64,000 nt of DNA from Lutjanus erythropterus (lineage: Eukaryota > Chordata > Actinopteri > Lutjaniformes > Lutjanidae), in contig CM034611.1 of the NCBI GenBank assembly GCA_020091685.1, positions 58,938 through 122,937 of the forward strand, given 5' to 3'. The notes below the pieces were generated by a model, which was given only the letters and a program-made list of their open reading frames with translations, was not told the origin of the DNA and did no database searches. Shown one piece after another: positions 50,903-64,000 of the stretch; position 1 is the stretch's first letter; the number at the start of each line of letters is the position of its first letter. Made by a program: the position numbers and the translations under genes.

Positions 50903-53527
50903 CTTTATTGATCTCTTCAAACACTGACAGAGAAGAAAAAAACATAAGCAGATCGTTGGAAACATTAAAACAACACAGACTCCTGTTACCGTGGAAACCT
51001 GAAAGAGCCGTTTGTCTATGTCGTCACAAACTGAGCGTGTGCTGCTTTGACATCACAGTGACATCAGCAGGGAGGAGGAGTCAGAGTGATTCTCAGCAGG
51101 ACTGAAATACAAATATATATGTATATATATATATATGTTTATATGTTCATATATAAAGTTTTTCATAGAAATCTATACTGTAGATAAACAGGAGATAACA
51201 AGAGCAAATTAAATTATAAATATAAACTCTGGAATAAAGACAAATTATTAAACATTATTTTAAAGGTTGTTTCGGAAAACTAACAACTCTGTTCAGAAAC
51301 TGACCAATCACAGCAGAGGAGGTGGGGCTTCAAACAAAACAAGGTCCTGAGAGGAAATGACATCACATTTTTGTCCGTAAGGTAAGAGTCATTACAGTGG
51401 AGGCGGAGCCACATTGTGATGTCATCGACTGAGCCCTTACATTCATTAAAAAGCTCAACAAAGAGAACAAAGAGATGATAAAACATCTCCAGATATTTCA
51501 GATATTTTTATTCTTGTGCAGGTTTGAGACGCTCTTTAACGATGTTTCTCACATATCTGAGAACTTTTTGTTTGCATAATTAAGAACCTTTTAAATCACA
51601 GTTAAGATGTTTTCTGCAAATTTTGAGACTTTTGACACAAGTGACCCTTCCTAAGTCCCGCTCTTCTCTCTTTGTGGTCCAATAACAGTTGAGTAAACTT
51701 TGTCCTTTTCTGTTTCCTCTTTTGTTGCTGAAGGACCTGGAAAAGATGCATTCATGTGGTGTTGGAATAATCAGAAAAATTAGTTCCTGACTGAGAAAAG
51801 TCACGTGAAAACCTGCTGAAGTCAAGAAAATCAGAGAAAATGTTCAACATGACTTGTTGTCTCTTGACATCGTACATAAAGAAACATGGCAGACAATAAT
51901 TTGTTTGTTTGTTTGTTCTTTTGGTTTTGTTTTTAATTTATCAAAGTTTTACTCACATGTACTTTGTAATCTGGCATTAGCGTGTAACTGTTAGTTTGTG
52001 TGTATCTAGAGTGAACTGGATTAGTTAGAAAAGTTCTTGATTGATCATTGATCCTGATCACAATTAATGTTTGGTTTTTTCTACACAACTTAAAGGCTCA
52101 TGAACACACTGAAATTGAAAAAATTACTTTCCGGGATTATCCAAGGAGCACATAAATGCAGCATTCAGAGGGAGCAGCTCATCTTCACAGATGCTGCCAT
52201 GTTGAACCGCCGTGTTTCTACAGGAGCCCAGAGCGGACAAACCAAACTCTGGATCTAGATACAGAACTTTGGCATTTTGTTCAAATCTCATGGCTGCTGT
52301 AGTTTCTCCTTTACTACAGGAGAATGAGACAAGGTGTTTACAATCTGCAAGCTCACCACTAGATGTTACTAAATCCTACACATTGGACCTTTAAATTAGC
52401 TTATGTTAGCAAAATGCTAGCTAACAACTGATGTAGGATTAGCTATGGTGCTAGCCAGTGTTTTGCTAAAACTAGCTACCAGATGTAACTAGCTAATGAT
52501 CAGTGTAGATTAGCAGGTTAGTTAGTGAGTTAGCCAGCACTTTGCTAAAATTAGCTACCAGGTGTAGCTAGCTAATGACTGACATAGATTAGCTAGTTAG
52601 TTAGCTGGTGTTTTTCTAATGTTAGCTAACTTAAGATGTGACTTTATGTGTGTGTGTTTTAGATGTTTGAAACATCTCCAGATGTGGTTTTCTTTTCATT
52701 ACAGAGCAGATCAAAGTACAGGAAACAAGAAAGAACAAAGTTCGCTGAAGGTCAAAAGAGGCAGGAACTAGGAAGGGTGAGTCTCTGCACAGACTGCTCT
52801 AATTCTAATGTGCTTTTATTAACATTTTATTCTTTATTTCTGACATTTCATTTTGTTCTCCTCTTTTTCTGTTTACCTGATTCTGTTGTTCAATTGACAG
52901 GTTGCTTAAAACGATAAAAATATATTTTCAGAGACAATGAACCATCGTCTCTCTGAATCATTAATAAACTGGTCAATAATAGAAGAGCAGACATATGACC
53001 TGTCTGTTTACGTGGTTTAGTAGTTTTCATGGTCTCAGCCAATCAGCAGCCACGTTTTCATCCCAGAGATTTTATAAAATCTTTGTGGAAAATTCAGTCA
53101 GATTTTGATCAGGACTGAGACACGTGTTCTTAGGTGTTCTGTTGACGGTGTTCTGTTGACGGTGTTCTGTTGACGGTGTTTTGGGGAAACATCACAATGT
53201 GCAGCTGAGTCCCATTTCGACATCACAGAAGGCCTCAACATCCCAGAATCCTTTGTACACTGGTCCTGATTTTGGTGAGTCCAGACTCACCTGAAGCCCC
53301 ACTCCTCCAAAGAGGTGGACCTTAAACGGAGCTCAGGTGTACTCGGGAGCGACGGTGTCAACAAACATGACGGCACATGACCGACCTTTTCCTGCTGACG
53401 AAGACACTCGAGAGGCTGATGATTGGATGAAAACTGAAGAACCGCCCACAGAGCAAAGAGGGAGTGGCAAGTTGACACTAGGGCATGAATCAGGTTTCTG
53501 GATTGGATCAGTCATGAATTACAGGTG
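50903..53527 (-). other. l3mbtl4: Presumed l3mbtl4 3' UTR and intergenic sequence
   Basis: Minus-strand AATAAA (TTTATT at 50903-50908 on the plus strand) is a plausible polyA signal for l3mbtl4, about 2.6 kb after its stop; this is a guess. Within the span are degenerate TTAGCTAGTTAGTTAGC words (52390-52640) and a short tandem repeat of TGTTCTGTTGACGG (53135-53180). No conserved coding sequence is visible. Confidence 0.4.

Positions 53528-64000
<10,473 letters not shown>

Overview
This is vertebrate nuclear DNA, almost certainly from a teleost (probably a percomorph) fish. Short exons with GT-AG introns are scattered through very repeat-rich sequence: CA/TG, GATA and GACA microsatellites, large minisatellites, a degraded Tc1-like element, an RTE/Rex3-like LINE, a tRNA-derived SINE, solo LTRs and at least a dozen copies of one A/T-rich MITE-like family. 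There are no operons, CRISPR arrays or prokaryotic features. I read exons by hand from both strands. The exon sums and intron phases close without a frame break in all four genes, which is the main support for the models; individual splice sites may be off by a few bases.

Layout. (1) 158-9097, plus strand: the last 22 exons of lama1 (laminin alpha-1): the end of the coiled coil and all five C-terminal LG domains, with a polyA signal at 9186. (2) 12848-35891, minus strand: the complete 24-exon coding region of epb41l3 (protein 4.1B), about 1135 residues, with a CpG-rich, CRE-containing promoter and 5' non-coding exon near 38193-38330. lama1 and epb41l3 are tail to tail. (3) 44985-48697, minus strand: tmem200c, a two-pass membrane protein of 555 residues in four coding exons. 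(4) 53528-64000, minus strand: l3mbtl4, sixteen exons from the end of the first exon of MBT repeat 1 through MBT2, MBT3, a C2HC zinc finger and the SAM domain to the stop; the 5' end lies beyond the window.

The set lama1, epb41l3, tmem200c, l3mbtl4 matches the human 18p11 neighbourhood and argues for the L3/C/4 paralogues rather than the 6q (LAMA2/EPB41L2/TMEM200A/L3MBTL3) set. The genes are not a pathway: laminin alpha-1 is a basement-membrane protein, 4.1B links membrane proteins to the cortical cytoskeleton, TMEM200C is poorly characterised, and L3MBTL4 is a chromatin reader. The most interesting points are three tandem RGD motifs in a repeat exon of tmem200c, a 27-bp coding minisatellite that forms the l3mbtl4 C-terminus, an acidic 240-residue epb41l3 exon followed by an open Cys/Pro repeat, the apparent absence of the spectrin-actin exon in epb41l3, and arrays of donor-like splice motifs next to real l3mbtl4 donors. 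I found no evidence of an entirely new biological system.
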